From positions 62,001 to 126,000 of the forward strand of contig NZ_JAKNQY010000007.1 of the NCBI RefSeq assembly GCF_024494355.1: 64,000 nucleotides of DNA, given 5' to 3'. How positions within the stretch are numbered: position 1 is the stretch's first letter; every line of letters starts with the position of its first letter. The DNA is from Pseudomonas sp. Q11. GTDB lineage: Bacteria > Pseudomonadota > Gammaproteobacteria > Pseudomonadales > Pseudomonadaceae. This document shows positions 7,104-16,357 of the stretch, piece by piece. The notes under the pieces were generated by a model that saw only the letters and a list, made by a program, of their open reading frames with translations, searched no databases and was not told the DNA's origin. A program made the translations under genes and the position numbers.

Positions 7104-9488
7104 ATGGCATTGCATCAGGTGCGCCCCAGAATCCTGGGCTTTATCAGCGAAGATGTGTCGGCCTGGCTGGTGGCTTCGCTGGTGCTGCTGGCCGGTGCGT
7201 TCGTGACCGGTTTGCTGACCTGGGCGATGGCGAGTCTGTTCAACCAGCAATTGCGCCAGCGCTTTGAACTGCAAGCCCAGGAGCGCTTCAGCCGCATCGA
7301 GGAGCGTTTCCAGGACCAGGAGCAACGTCTCGACAGCCTGAGGCGTTTCTTTGCCAATTCGGCTGGGGTTTTCGAGAGGGAATTCCATGGCTATGCCGAA
7401 GCGTTATTGCGCCGCACCCAGGCGTTCGCCTGGGCGCCTCGGGTGCTGCGCGACGAACGATCCTCGTTCGAACAACAAGCCCGGACCGAGGGGGGCGATA
7501 CGTTTTCCATCCGTGAGCCGGACGACGCAGGTGGCCTGCGCCTGGCCGCTGAACGGGACGAATACGTGCCGGTGCTGTACCTCCAGAGTCAGCCTTCCTT
7601 CAAGGCCTCACGGGGTTTGGATCTGCTCGCCCATCCCTTGCGCCGTGCCACCCTTGAGCGTGCTCGCCAACGTGACACCATGGTGGTATCGCAACCTTTG
7701 GACCTGGCGGGGGAGGCTTCCACCACGGTGCGCGGGGTGTTGCTGGTCGCGCCGGTCTCCAGGGCGTGGTCCAGGGAACCGTTCGGTTACGTCGTGGCGG
7801 CCGTCAGCATGCACCAGTTGGTGGGTGATGGCCTGCCGGCGCCCGGTCAGGACAATCTTTCGATGCGGGTCATGGACCTGTCCAGCGACGACCGTGAGGA
7901 GGTGCTGTTCGAGTCGCTCGATCCACCGGGTGAAAGCAATTTGTCGGCGACCCGCCTGTTGCGCCTGGCCGATCACGACTATCGGATAGAGTTGCGGCCC
8001 AGTCGCATGTTCTTGTCCACCAACCCTTCTTCGGTGGCGAGCCTGCTGGTGCTGGGTGGTTTGCTCAGTCTGCTCCTCAGTACCTTGCTTTATGTGTTGG
8101 TCAGCCAGCGACAGCGGGCCCTGGAACTGGTAGAGCAACGGACCCGGGAACTGCGCGACCGTGAGCAGGAACTGCGGGGCACCCACAGCCAGTTGCGTGG
8201 TGTGCTGGATGCTGCGACCCAGGTTGCGATCATCGCCACGGATCTGCGTGGTGTGATAACCACGTTCAATGCGGGCGCCGAACAGATGCTCGGCTACGAC
8301 AGCGGCGAGGTCCTGCACAGCATGACCCTCGAAAGCCTTCACCTTCCGTGCGAGCTCCAGGCCCGGGCTGTACAACTTGCTGCGCGTTACGGCAAACCGA
8401 TTCCCACGTGCCACGCCATGCTGGTCGAGGGCGGCGAACAGGGTGGCCAGCAGGCCCGAGAGTGGACGCTGGTGCGCCGCGATGGCAGCCATTTGACCGT
8501 GAACATGCTGGCGACACCGATGCTGGATGATCAGGGGCTGTGGATCGGTCATCTGGCGATCTGCATCGACATCACCGAGCGTAAGCGCGTCCACGAGGCC
8601 CTGGCCGCCCGGGACCTGTTGCTGAAAAAGCTCAGTGCCCACGTTCCGGGGGGAATCTACCAGTTCAAGATGGATTTCAATGGGCGTTTCAGCGTGATTT
8701 ACGCCAGTGACGGCATTCGCGATATCTATGAGCTGGAACCCGATGTACTGGTGCGCAACGCCGAATCGATTTTCTCGCGCATCCATCCGCTGGACAGTGC
8801 GCGCGTGCGCAGGTCGATCCGGACTTCGGCCGACACCCTGAGCCCATGGCGCGAGGAGTATCGCCTGCAACTGCCGCAGCGTGGGTTGCGTTGGGTACGT
8901 GGCGAGGCCACACCTGAGGAGCTGCCGGGCGGCGGGGTGTTGTGGCACGGTTATATTTCCGACATCTCCGATCTCAAACGGGTGGAAGAGGAACTGCGAA
9001 CCTTGTCAGTGACCGACGCCCTGACAGGTATTCGCAACCGGCGCTATTTCCAGGAGCGGCTGACCACGGAGATGGCCCGGGTGGAGCGGGGTACCGGGGA
9101 GTTGGCGGTCATCATGCTCGACATCGACCACTTCAAACGTATCAACGACCAGCACGGCCACGCAGTGGGCGATCGGGTGTTGCAGGCGGTTTGTCAGCGT
9201 ATCACTCAACGGCTGCGACGGACCGACGTGTTCTGCCGGCTGGGCGGTGAAGAGTTCGTGGTGTTGTGCCCGGACACTGACGGCGAAAGCGCCCATGCCT
9301 TGGCCGTAGGATTGTGGGAAGGGCTGCGCAGCGCGCCAATCGAGGATGTGGGCGTCATCACCGCCAGCTTCGGCATCGCCACCTGGCACGTCGGGGAGGG
9401 GGCGGATGCGCTGCTGTTGCGAGCCGACTCGGGGGTGTACGCGGCCAAGCAGGCCGGACGGGATAGGGTTGAGGCGCAGTTGGGGTAG
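7104..9488 (+). CDS. Membrane diguanylate cyclase: CHASE-PAS-PAS-GGDEF
   Basis: 794 residues. Layout: membrane helix about 20-45; periplasmic CHASE-type sensor domain about 80-240; second helix about 310-332; a coiled linker; PAS domain about 370-495 (VAIIATDLRGVITTFNAGAE); second PAS about 505-625; GGDEF domain about 635-794. The active motif is GGEEF at residue 714, and the inhibitory product-binding site RxxD (RRTD, 705-708) sits five residues before it, so an active, feedback-inhibited cyclase making cyclic di-GMP from GTP is expected. The signal sensed by CHASE is unknown. Single gene between rlmKL and the convergent dacB. The ribosome site before the chosen ATG is weak. Confidence 0.88.
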   Translation: MALHQVRPRILGFISEDVSAWLVASLVLLAGAFVTGLLTWAMASLFNQQLRQRFELQAQERFSRIEERFQDQEQRLDSLRRFFANSAGVFEREFHGYAEALLRRTQAFAWAPRVLRDERSSFEQQARTEGGDTFSIREPDDAGGLRLAAERDEYVPVLYLQSQPSFKASRGLDLLAHPLRRATLERARQRDTMVVSQPLDLAGEASTTVRGVLLVAPVSRAWSREPFGYVVAAVSMHQLVGDGLPAPGQDNLSMRVMDLSSDDREEVLFESLDPPGESNLSATRLLRLADHDYRIELRPSRMFLSTNPSSVASLLVLGGLLSLLLSTLLYVLVSQRQRALELVEQRTRELRDREQELRGTHSQLRGVLDAATQVAIIATDLRGVITTFNAGAEQMLGYDSGEVLHSMTLESLHLPCELQARAVQLAARYGKPIPTCHAMLVEGGEQGGQQAREWTLVRRDGSHLTVNMLATPMLDDQGLWIGHLAICIDITERKRVHEALAARDLLLKKLSAHVPGGIYQFKMDFNGRFSVIYASDGIRDIYELEPDVLVRNAESIFSRIHPLDSARVRRSIRTSADTLSPWREEYRLQLPQRGLRWVRGEATPEELPGGGVLWHGYISDISDLKRVEEELRTLSVTDALTGIRNRRYFQERLTTEMARVERGTGELAVIMLDIDHFKRINDQHGHAVGDRVLQAVCQRITQRLRRTDVFCRLGGEEFVVLCPDTDGESAHALAVGLWEGLRSAPIEDVGVITASFGIATWHVGEGADALLLRADSGVYAAKQAGRDRVEAQLG

Positions 9489-9509
9489 GCGTCTCCGCCG
9501 GGGATCAAT

Positions 9510-9595
9510 GTGGGAGCGAGCCTGCTCGCGATAACGGTGTGCCATTCAACATTTCTGTTCACTGGCTGACGCATCGCGAGCAGGCTCGCTCCCAC
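9510..9595. repeat. REPIN between diguanylate cyclase gene and dacB
   Basis: Inverted pair: TGTGGGAGCGAGCCTGCTCGCG (9510-9531) and its reverse (9573-9595). It separates two convergent genes. Confidence 0.9.
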
Positions 9596-9612
9596 AGTTA
9601 ATTTGTACGGGT

Positions 9613-11079
9613 TTAGAGCACCGAAGCCGTCTGCGGCAGTTTCGGCTGGCGATACAGGTCCAGCAGCACCTGGTCCAGCACCGACGACGCACCCCATGGC
9701 CGCGGATCGTTGAGAATCGCCACCACGGCCCAGGTGTTGCCGTTGATGTCACGGCTGTAGCCGGCGATGGCGCGAACGGTGTTCAGGGTGCCGGTCTTGA
9801 CGTGGGCTTCGCCGGCCATGGCGGTGGTCTTGAGACGTCTGCGCATGGTGCCGTCGGTGCCGGCGATGGGCATCGAACTGATGAATTCGGCGGAGTACGG
9901 GCTGCGCCACGCGGCTTGCAGCATTGCCGCCATTTCCCGGGCACTCACCCTTTCGGCGCGGGACAGGCCGGAGCCGTTTTCCATGACCAGGTGCGGCGCG
10001 GTGATGCCTTTGCGAGCCAGCCACTGGCGTACCACCCGTTGTGCCGCCTTGGCGTCGTCACCGTCGGCTTCGTTGCGAAACTCTGCACCCAGGCTCAGGA
10101 ATAATTGCTGGGCCATGGTGTTGTTACTGTATTTGTTGATGTCGCGAATGATCTCCGCCAGGTCCGGCGAGAACGCCCGGGCCAGCACCTTGGCGCCGCT
10201 TGGGGTCGCAGCCAGGCGGTCCTTGCCCTGGATGCTGCCGCCCAGTTCCTTCCAGATCGCCCGCACCGCTCCGGCGGTGTAAGTGGGGTGGTCCAGCAGC
10301 GCCAGGTAAGTCTGGGAACTGCAGCCGTCACCGAGCTGGCCGCCAACGGTCACGGTCACGCTGCCGTCCGCCTGCGGCACCGGGTTGTAGCGCACGCCAC
10401 CGGTGCATTTTTTGGAGTTGAGTGCCTTGACCTGGTTTTCGATGCGAATGCTGGCGATCGGCGGCTCCACCGACACCAGCACCCGGCCGGCGTCATTGCG
10501 GGCGACAAAACGCAGGGCCTTGAGGTTGACCAGTAGGGAATCGGGCTTGACCAAAAACGGTTTGTTTTTGTCGTTGCCGTCGTCGTTGAATTCAGGCAAC
10601 TGCGGTTTGACGAAGAAACCACGGTCCAGCACCAGATCACCGGTGACCTGTTGCACGCCGTTGGCCCGTAAGTCGCGCATCAGTAGCCAGAGCTTTTCCA
10701 TGTTCAGCTTGGGGTCGCCGCCACCCTTGAGGTACAGGTTACCGTTGAGAATCCCGCCGCTGAGGGTGCCGTCGGTGTAGAACTCGGTTTTCCACTGGTG
10801 ATTGGGCCCCAGCATCTCCAGGGCGGCATAGGTGGTCACCAGCTTCATGGTGGAGGCCGGGTTCACCGAGACGTCGGCGTTGTACAGGGTCGGGGTGCCA
10901 GGGCCGTTGAGCGGGATCATCACCAGGGACAAGGCGTTGTTTTGCAGCTTGCTGTTCTTGAGGGCCTTTTGCACATTGGGCGTCAGGGCCGTGTTGATGG
11001 TGGCGGCGCTGGTGGACGCAGGCAGGGCCAGGGGAAGAAGAAGACCGGCCAAAAGCAGTGGACGCAAAGATTTGATCAT
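9613..11079 (-). CDS. dacB: D-alanyl-D-alanine carboxypeptidase/endopeptidase, PBP4 type
   Basis: 488 residues with a signal peptide (MIKSLRPLLLAGLLLPLALP, cleavage near ASTSA). The three penicillin-binding motifs are visible: SxxK in NPASTMKLV, SxN in NKYSNNTMA and KTG in HVKTGTLN, spaced by the large insert typical of the class C PBP4/S13 family. It trims or cleaves peptidoglycan peptides in the periplasm. It stands alone, divergent from yggL and convergent with the diguanylate cyclase gene. Confidence 0.93.
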   Translation of the reverse strand: MIKSLRPLLLAGLLLPLALPASTSAATINTALTPNVQKALKNSKLQNNALSLVMIPLNGPGTPTLYNADVSVNPASTMKLVTTYAALEMLGPNHQWKTEFYTDGTLSGGILNGNLYLKGGGDPKLNMEKLWLLMRDLRANGVQQVTGDLVLDRGFFVKPQLPEFNDDGNDKNKPFLVKPDSLLVNLKALRFVARNDAGRVLVSVEPPIASIRIENQVKALNSKKCTGGVRYNPVPQADGSVTVTVGGQLGDGCSSQTYLALLDHPTYTAGAVRAIWKELGGSIQGKDRLAATPSGAKVLARAFSPDLAEIIRDINKYSNNTMAQQLFLSLGAEFRNEADGDDAKAAQRVVRQWLARKGITAPHLVMENGSGLSRAERVSAREMAAMLQAAWRSPYSAEFISSMPIAGTDGTMRRRLKTTAMAGEAHVKTGTLNTVRAIAGYSRDINGNTWAVVAILNDPRPWGASSVLDQVLLDLYRQPKLPQTASVL

Positions 11080-11310
11080 CTGAAATAAAACCCTACGGGC
11101 GAGGGGGAAAAAACGAGGACATGAAAATGAACGCCCTCAACGTCATGAAAGTGTCGGCATTATGCCCCAAGGTGCAACGGCGTGTGCCGTGCCTGAGCCC
11201 TTTGGGACGCTATTTTTTACCGACGGTAGGCCTACATACCCGATCAGGCGGGCAAACAGTGCACCAAACTGGTAGAGTGCCGGCCGTTATTACTTATGAG
11301 GATTGTTCCA

Positions 11311-11652
11311 ATGGCGACTAACCGTTCCCAGCGTCTGCGCAAAAAACTGTGCGTGGATGAATTTCAAGAGCTGGGTTTCGAACTGAACCTGGATTTCAAA
11401 GAAGATCTGGCCGATGAGGCCGTTGACGCTTTCCTCGACGCTTTCCTGAAACAAGCCATGGAAGCCAATGGCCTGGGCTATGTTGGCGGCGACGACTACG
11501 GTCTGGTTTGCCTGCAGAAACGTGGCTCGGTGTCCGAAGAGCAGCGTGCGGCCGTTGAAGCCTGGCTCAAGGCGCGTCCTGAGCTGACCAGCGTTGAAGT
11601 CAGCCCGCTGATGGACGTCTGGTACCCGGAAAAGCCGATCAATCAGAAATAA
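11311..11652 (+). CDS. yggL: YggL family 50S ribosome-binding protein
   Basis: 113 residues from ATG 11311 (MATNRSQRLRKKLCVDEFQE), preceded by TGAGGA at the right distance; the in-frame ATG at 11296 overlaps this ribosome site and is unlikely. The basic N-terminus, the acidic segment LADEAVDAFLDAFL and the C-terminal SPLMDVWYPE are typical of the YggL/DUF469 family, small proteins that associate with the 50S subunit. The molecular role is not well defined. Confidence 0.88.
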   Translation: MATNRSQRLRKKLCVDEFQELGFELNLDFKEDLADEAVDAFLDAFLKQAMEANGLGYVGGDDYGLVCLQKRGSVSEEQRAAVEAWLKARPELTSVEVSPLMDVWYPEKPINQK

Positions 11653-11748
11653 GCTGCAAGCTGCAAGCTTCAAGCTGCAAGTCTAAGAGCTTGAAGCTTG
11701 AAGCTTGAAGCTTGAAGCTTGAAGCTTGAAGCTTGAAGCTTCAAGCGC
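11651..11748. repeat. Heptanucleotide tandem array TTGAAGC x7
   Basis: Seven perfect TTGAAGC units (11691-11739) followed by the inverted unit TTCAAGC. Before it come GCTGCAAG units (11652-11680). The array begins exactly at the benE stop codon (TGA read on the minus strand at 11743-11741) and fills the gap between convergent yggL and benE. Confidence 0.9.
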
Positions 11749-12931
11749 TACGCCAGTTCAGGATCAGCAAGGTCAACACCCCCGCCACAATCCCCCAGAA
11801 CGCCGAACCGATGGAAAACAGCGTCAACCCCGATGCCGTGACCATGAAGGTGATCAGCGCCGCTTCGCGTTCCCGGGCTTCGCTCATGGCGATGCTCAAG
11901 CCATTGATGATTGAGCCGAACAGCGCCAACGCCGCGATGGACAGTACCAGCTCCTTGGGCAGCGCCGCGAACAATGCCGCCAGTGTCGCGCCGAACACGC
12001 CGGCAAACCCGTAGAAAATCCCGCACCAGACTGCTGCCGTATAGCGTTTATTACGATCCTCATGGGCGTGTGGCCCGGTGCAGATGGCCGCGCTGATGGC
12101 CGCCAGGTTAATGCCATGGGAGCCGAACGGCGCCAGCAGCAGCGAGGCGATGCCCGTGCTGGTGATCAGCGGCGAAGCCGGCACGTTGTAACCGTCTGCC
12201 CGCAGCACGGCGATGCCAGGCATGTTTTGCGAGGTCATCGCCACCACGAACAGTGGAATGCCGATGCTGATGGTGGCCGCCAGGGAGAAGTGCGGCGTGG
12301 TCCATACCGGTGTGGCGACTTCCAGGGCAAAGCCGCTGAAGTCCAGGAGTCCCATCAAACCTGACAGCGCTGTACCGATCAGCAACGCCGCCAGCACTGC
12401 GTAGCGCGGCGACAGGCGCTTGACGATCAGGTAGGTGAAAAACATCCCCAGCACCAGGCCGGTTCGATGCTCGGCGGCGACGAAAATCTCGCTGCCGATC
12501 TTGAACAGGATCCCCGCCAGCAACGCCGCCGCCAACGAGGCCGGAATGCGCTTGACCAGGCGCTCGAAGCTACCGGTCAGGCCACAGATTGTCACCAGCA
12601 CCGCGCAGGTGATGTAGGCGCCGATGGCTTCGCCATAACTGACCCCGCCCAGACTGGTGATCAGCAGCGCCGCGCCGGGCGTCGACCAGGCGATGGTGAT
12701 CGGTGTGCGATACCGCAACGACAGGCCAATGGAGCACACAGCCATGCCGATGGAAATTGCCCAGATCCACGAAGAAATCTGCCCGCTAGTCAGCCCTGCC
12801 GCCTGCCCGGCCTGGAACATCAACACCAGCGAACTGGTGTAGCCGGTCATCATTGCGATGAAACCGGCGACGATGGCCGATGGCGAGGTATCGGCCAGCG
12901 GACGAAGTGGCGTGGTCGTGACTTCGGTCAT
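11741..12931 (-). CDS. benE: BenE family inner-membrane transporter
   Basis: 396 residues with about 11-12 hydrophobic helices and the BenE-family opening (SAIVAGFIAMMTGYTSSLVL, then TPGAALL and GAYITCAVLV). The family is named for a benzoate/proton symporter and is distantly related to xanthine/uracil permeases. No benzoate genes lie nearby; it is divergent from a GntR regulator at the edge of a purine catabolism cluster, so the substrate could be something other than benzoate. The last codons run into a heptamer repeat array. Confidence 0.85.
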   Translation of the reverse strand: MTEVTTTPLRPLADTSPSAIVAGFIAMMTGYTSSLVLMFQAGQAAGLTSGQISSWIWAISIGMAVCSIGLSLRYRTPITIAWSTPGAALLITSLGGVSYGEAIGAYITCAVLVTICGLTGSFERLVKRIPASLAAALLAGILFKIGSEIFVAAEHRTGLVLGMFFTYLIVKRLSPRYAVLAALLIGTALSGLMGLLDFSGFALEVATPVWTTPHFSLAATISIGIPLFVVAMTSQNMPGIAVLRADGYNVPASPLITSTGIASLLLAPFGSHGINLAAISAAICTGPHAHEDRNKRYTAAVWCGIFYGFAGVFGATLAALFAALPKELVLSIAALALFGSIINGLSIAMSEAREREAALITFMVTASGLTLFSIGSAFWGIVAGVLTLLILNWRSA

Positions 12932-13105
12932 GGTGGGCGGTGGTCCTTGTTGTAAATTGCAGGAGGGCTGGGGCCACAGGTTCGGGGTTTAAGCCTAAAC
13001 TCAACCCCGTTGCCGATTGCAATACAGCCACGTCCGCAAACAGCCGTACAGTCGTGTTGCCATCAGAGGTTGTGTACAATCGCCGTATTATTTACGTGAT
13101 ACTTG

Positions 13106-13120
13106 TCAGCGACTCGCTGA
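13106..13120. promoter_or_regulatory. Palindrome TCAGCGA-C-TCGCTGA, candidate operator
   Basis: A perfect 15-nt palindrome 52 nt before the GntR-family start codon, in the gap shared with divergent benE. Position suggests an operator for the adjacent regulator; this is inference. Confidence 0.35.
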
Positions 13121-13172
13121 GGCGTATTACAGTCACGGTCAATTCGCCGCAGTTCTCCCGACTCGAGTGCCC

Positions 13173-13937
13173 ATGAACGAACAGTTGCAGCCCCTCAAGA
13201 AACAACCGCGAGCAGGCAAAGCCGGCCGCAGCGGAACCCAGGACGATATTGTCTATGCGCATATTTTCGAGGCCATCCTCGAACAGCGCCTGGCGCCCGG
13301 TACAAAGTTGAGCGAAGAGGCGTTGGGGGAGATTTTCGGGGTCAGCCGCACCATCATTCGCCGTGCGCTGTCGCGCCTGGCCCACGAAGGCGTGGTGCTG
13401 TTGCGGCCCAATCGCGGCGCCGTGGTGGCCAGTCCGAGTGTCGAAGAGGCCCGCCAGGTGTTCATGGCCCGGCGCCTGGTGGAAAGGGCGATCACCGAAC
13501 TGGCCGTGCAGCACGCCACGGCCGAACAACTGTCTGAGCTGCGGCAGATGGTCAGCGACGAGCGCGACAGTTTTTCCCGCGGCGACCGCGGCGCCGGTAT
13601 CCGCCTGTCAGGCGAGTTCCACCTCAAGCTGGCCGAGGCGGCGAAGAACGCCCCGCTGATCAGCTTCCAGCGCAGCCTGGTATCCCAGACCTCGCTGATC
13701 ATCGCCCAGTACGAAAGCGGTAACCGTTCCCACTGTTCCTACGACGAACACACCCAGTTGATCGACGCCATCGAGGCCCGCGACGCCACCCTGGCGGTGG
13801 ACCTGATGATGCATCACATGGACCACATCGACAGCAAGCTCAACCTCGACGAAGAAAGCGCGTCGGATGATCTGCATGCGGTGTTTTCGCATTTGTTGCA
13901 GAGCAAGAAGCCGGGGCGGTCGACGGCCAAGCTTTGA
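13173..13937 (+). CDS. GntR family transcriptional regulator, FCD subfamily
   Basis: 254 residues from ATG 13173 (MNEQLQPLKKQPRAGKAG). A basic tail precedes a winged helix domain (about 28-95; IFEAILEQRLAPGTKLSEEALGEIFGVSRTIIRRALSRL), then an all-helical FCD ligand domain (about 105-235) with the metal-binding pattern of D/H residues (FHLKLAEAAKNAPL, HMDHIDSKLN). The longer frame back to 13017 includes an unlikely N-terminal extension. It is divergent from benE and precedes guaD-xdhCBA in the opposite orientation. A role in purine-gene control is likely from context but not proven. Confidence 0.85.
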   Translation: MNEQLQPLKKQPRAGKAGRSGTQDDIVYAHIFEAILEQRLAPGTKLSEEALGEIFGVSRTIIRRALSRLAHEGVVLLRPNRGAVVASPSVEEARQVFMARRLVERAITELAVQHATAEQLSELRQMVSDERDSFSRGDRGAGIRLSGEFHLKLAEAAKNAPLISFQRSLVSQTSLIIAQYESGNRSHCSYDEHTQLIDAIEARDATLAVDLMMHHMDHIDSKLNLDEESASDDLHAVFSHLLQSKKPGRSTAKL

Positions 13938-13968
13938 TGGGTTGAATCAGTCATACCGAGTTGCCTTC

Positions 13969-14043
13969 ATCGCGAGCAGGCTCGCTCCCACAGTGGATTT
14001 GTGTTGTTCACATAACCCCTGTGGGAGCGAGCCTGCTCGCGAT
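13969..14043. repeat. REPIN between GntR gene and guaD
   Basis: Inverted pair ATCGCGAGCAGGCTCGCTCCCA (13969-13990) and CTGTGGGAGCGAGCCTGCTCGC (about 14019-14040), placed between convergent genes. Confidence 0.9.
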
Positions 14044-14068
14044 TGACGGTCTGACAGGCGAATGAGAT

Positions 14069-15373
14069 CTAGCGCTGATGCACCAACTGGCCCGCCGCAT
14101 AAGTCTGCGCCACCGTCCGGTCATCCCCCAATGTCATCAACACAAACAACTTCTCGGCAATGTCCCGGGCCTGCTTCAGTCGATAGTCCAAGAGCGGCGT
14201 GGCGTTGTAGTCCAGTACCAGAAAATCCGCATCGCTGCCCGGCTGTAAAGTCCCGATCCGGTCTTCCAGGCGCAAGGCCCGGGCGCCGCCAAGAGTGGCC
14301 AGGTACAGCGACTTGAACGGGCTCAGGCGGGCGCCCTGCAACTGCATCACCTTGTAAGCTTCGTTCAGGGTTTGCAGCAACGAGAAACTGGTGCCGCCAC
14401 CGACGTCCGTGCCCAACCCCACGTTCACTTTGTGCTTCTCGGCCATTGGCAGGTTGAACAGGCCGCTGCCGAGGAAAAAGTTCGAGGTCGGGCAGAACGC
14501 GATGGCCGAACCGGTCTCGGCCAGGCGCGCGCATTCGTCGTCACACAGGTGCACGCCGTGGGCGAACACCGAGCGTTCGCCGAGCAGATGGTAGTGGTCG
14601 TAGACGTCCAGATAACCTTTGCGCTCTGGAAACAGTTCCTTGACCCATTGCACTTCCTGCAGGTTCTCACTGATGTGAGTCTGCATGTACAGGTCGGGAT
14701 ATTCCCCCAGCAACTGACCCGCCAGGGCCAGTTGTTCCGGCGTGCTGGTCGGCGCAAAACGCGGGGTCACGGCGTAATGCAGGCGGCCCTTGCCGTGCCA
14801 GCGTTCGATCAGCGCTTTGCTTTCGGTGTAGCTGGACTCAGCGGTGTCGGTCAGGTAGTCCGGGGCGTTGCGATCCATCATCACTTTGCCGGCGATCATC
14901 CGCAGGTCGAGTTTCTCGGCCACCTCGAAAAATGCGTTGACCGATTGCGGGTGCACACTGCCGAACACCAGCGCGGTGGTGGTGCCGTTGCGCAGCAGTT
15001 CCTTGACGAAAATATCGGCCACGGCGTCGGCGTGGGCCTTGTCGGCGAACTGGCTTTCGCAGGGGAAGGTGTAGGTGTTGAGCCAGTCCAGCAATTGCTC
15101 GCCGTAGGCCCCGACCATGCCGGTCTGCGGCAGGTGGATGTGGGTGTCGATGAAGCCGGGCGTGATCAGCGCGTCTTGGTAATGAGTGATCTCGATGTCG
15201 GCCGCGAGGGTCGGCAGCAACTCGCTGGCGTGGCCGATGGCGCTGATCTGGCCGTTTTCCACCACCAGCAGGCCATCTTCAAAATATTCATAGGACGCTT
15301 CAATGCCGACTTCGGCAGGGTCGGCAAGGCTGTGGAGCAGGGCGGCGCGGTAGGCTTTGCGTGTCAGGGGCAT
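14069..15373 (-). CDS. guaD: Guanine deaminase
   Basis: 434 residues from ATG 15373 (MPLTRKAYRAALLHSLADP). Amidohydrolase fold with the zinc-binding FIDTHIHLPQ motif, the MQTHISE histidine and the conserved GLGTDVGGGTSFSLLQTL stretch. It hydrolyses guanine to xanthine and ammonia, feeding the xanthine dehydrogenase encoded just upstream. It starts 19 nt after the xdhC stop and is the last gene of the minus-strand xdhA-xdhB-xdhC-guaD set. The in-frame extension to 15451 overlaps xdhC and is not used. Confidence 0.93.
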   Translation of the reverse strand: MPLTRKAYRAALLHSLADPAEVGIEASYEYFEDGLLVVENGQISAIGHASELLPTLAADIEITHYQDALITPGFIDTHIHLPQTGMVGAYGEQLLDWLNTYTFPCESQFADKAHADAVADIFVKELLRNGTTTALVFGSVHPQSVNAFFEVAEKLDLRMIAGKVMMDRNAPDYLTDTAESSYTESKALIERWHGKGRLHYAVTPRFAPTSTPEQLALAGQLLGEYPDLYMQTHISENLQEVQWVKELFPERKGYLDVYDHYHLLGERSVFAHGVHLCDDECARLAETGSAIAFCPTSNFFLGSGLFNLPMAEKHKVNVGLGTDVGGGTSFSLLQTLNEAYKVMQLQGARLSPFKSLYLATLGGARALRLEDRIGTLQPGSDADFLVLDYNATPLLDYRLKQARDIAEKLFVLMTLGDDRTVAQTYAAGQLVHQR

Positions 15374-15392
15374 GGGAATTCTCAACGATTGT

Positions 15393-16235
15393 TCAACGGT
15401 TCGCCTGGCTGCGGCGCGAGGCCGGCAGCAGCTTGGCAATCGGTTCGGCACGCTTGGTGTGCTGGCCGAAATCCGCGTTATAGGTGGCGATGATTTCGCC
15501 GGCGATGGAAATGGCGATTTCCACAGGCAACTTGCCTTTGACGTCGCCGATGCCCATCGGGCAGCGCATGCGTTGCAAGGTGCTGCTGTCGAAGCCGCGA
15601 TCGCGCAGGCGATGTTCGAACTTGACCCGTTTGGTCTTCGAACCGATCAGGCCGAAGTAGGCGAAGTCGTTGCGCTTGAGGATCGCGGCACTGAGTTCCA
15701 GGTCGAGCTGGTGGTTGTGGGTCATGACGATGCAGTAGCTGCCGGCGGGCAATTCGTCGATTTCATCCAGCGGCTCTTCGCTGACGATCTTGCGCACGCC
15801 GTGGGGCAGGTGTTCGGGAAACTCCGCTTCCCGGGAGTCGATCCAGCGCACCTTGCACGGCAGGCTCGCCAGCAGCGGCACCAGGGCGCGGCCGACATGG
15901 CCGGCGCCGAACACGGCAATCTGTGCCTGGACCTGGCCCATGGGTTCGAACAGCAGCACGGTCACGCCGCCGCAGCACTGGCCCAGGCTGGCGCCGAGGC
16001 TGAAGCGCTCCAGATGGGTGCTTTGCTGGCCGCTGGCGAGCATCTGCCGGGCGAGTTCCATGGCTTTGTATTCCAGGTGCCCGCCGCCGATGGTGTCGAA
16101 CGTCTGGCTGGTGCTGATCACCATCTTCGAACCGGCATTGCGCGGGGTCGAGCCGAGTTCTTCGATGATGGTCACCAGCACGCAGGGTTCACCGCGATCT
16201 TGCAGGTCGGCGAGGGCGCTGATCCAGTTGTACAT
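15393..16235 (-). CDS. xdhC: Xanthine dehydrogenase accessory protein XdhC
   Basis: 280 residues from ATG 16235 (MYNWISALADLQDRGEPCV), chosen over a GTG two codons upstream because GAGGTGA is then usable as ribosome site. N-terminal XdhC/CoxI domain (LVTIIEELGSTPRNAGSKMV; GGGHLEYKAMELAR) and a C-terminal Rossmann-like domain (VAVFGAGHVGRALV; then CPMGIGDVKGKLPVEIAISI). XdhC binds and sulfurates the molybdenum cofactor and inserts it into XdhB; it is not part of the mature enzyme. Confidence 0.93.
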   Translation of the reverse strand: MYNWISALADLQDRGEPCVLVTIIEELGSTPRNAGSKMVISTSQTFDTIGGGHLEYKAMELARQMLASGQQSTHLERFSLGASLGQCCGGVTVLLFEPMGQVQAQIAVFGAGHVGRALVPLLASLPCKVRWIDSREAEFPEHLPHGVRKIVSEEPLDEIDELPAGSYCIVMTHNHQLDLELSAAILKRNDFAYFGLIGSKTKRVKFEHRLRDRGFDSSTLQRMRCPMGIGDVKGKLPVEIAISIAGEIIATYNADFGQHTKRAEPIAKLLPASRRSQANR

Positions 16236-16271
16236 ATTCACCTCGACATCTCTGTTGTCTGTTCGGCCGCT

Positions 16272-16342
16272 TTCGCGAGCAGGCTCGCTCCCACATTAGG
16301 TCGGTGTTCACAACTTCCTGTGGGAGCGAGCCTGCTCGCGAT
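16272..16342. repeat. REPIN inside the xdh operon
   Basis: Inverted REP pair (TTCGCGAGCAGGCTCGCTCCCAC and CTGTGGGAGCGAGCCTGCTCG) in the 122-nt gap between xdhB and xdhC. Being within a co-directional operon, it could stabilise the upstream xdhAB mRNA. Confidence 0.9.
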
Positions 16343-16357
16343 TGGCCGCACCGCGGT

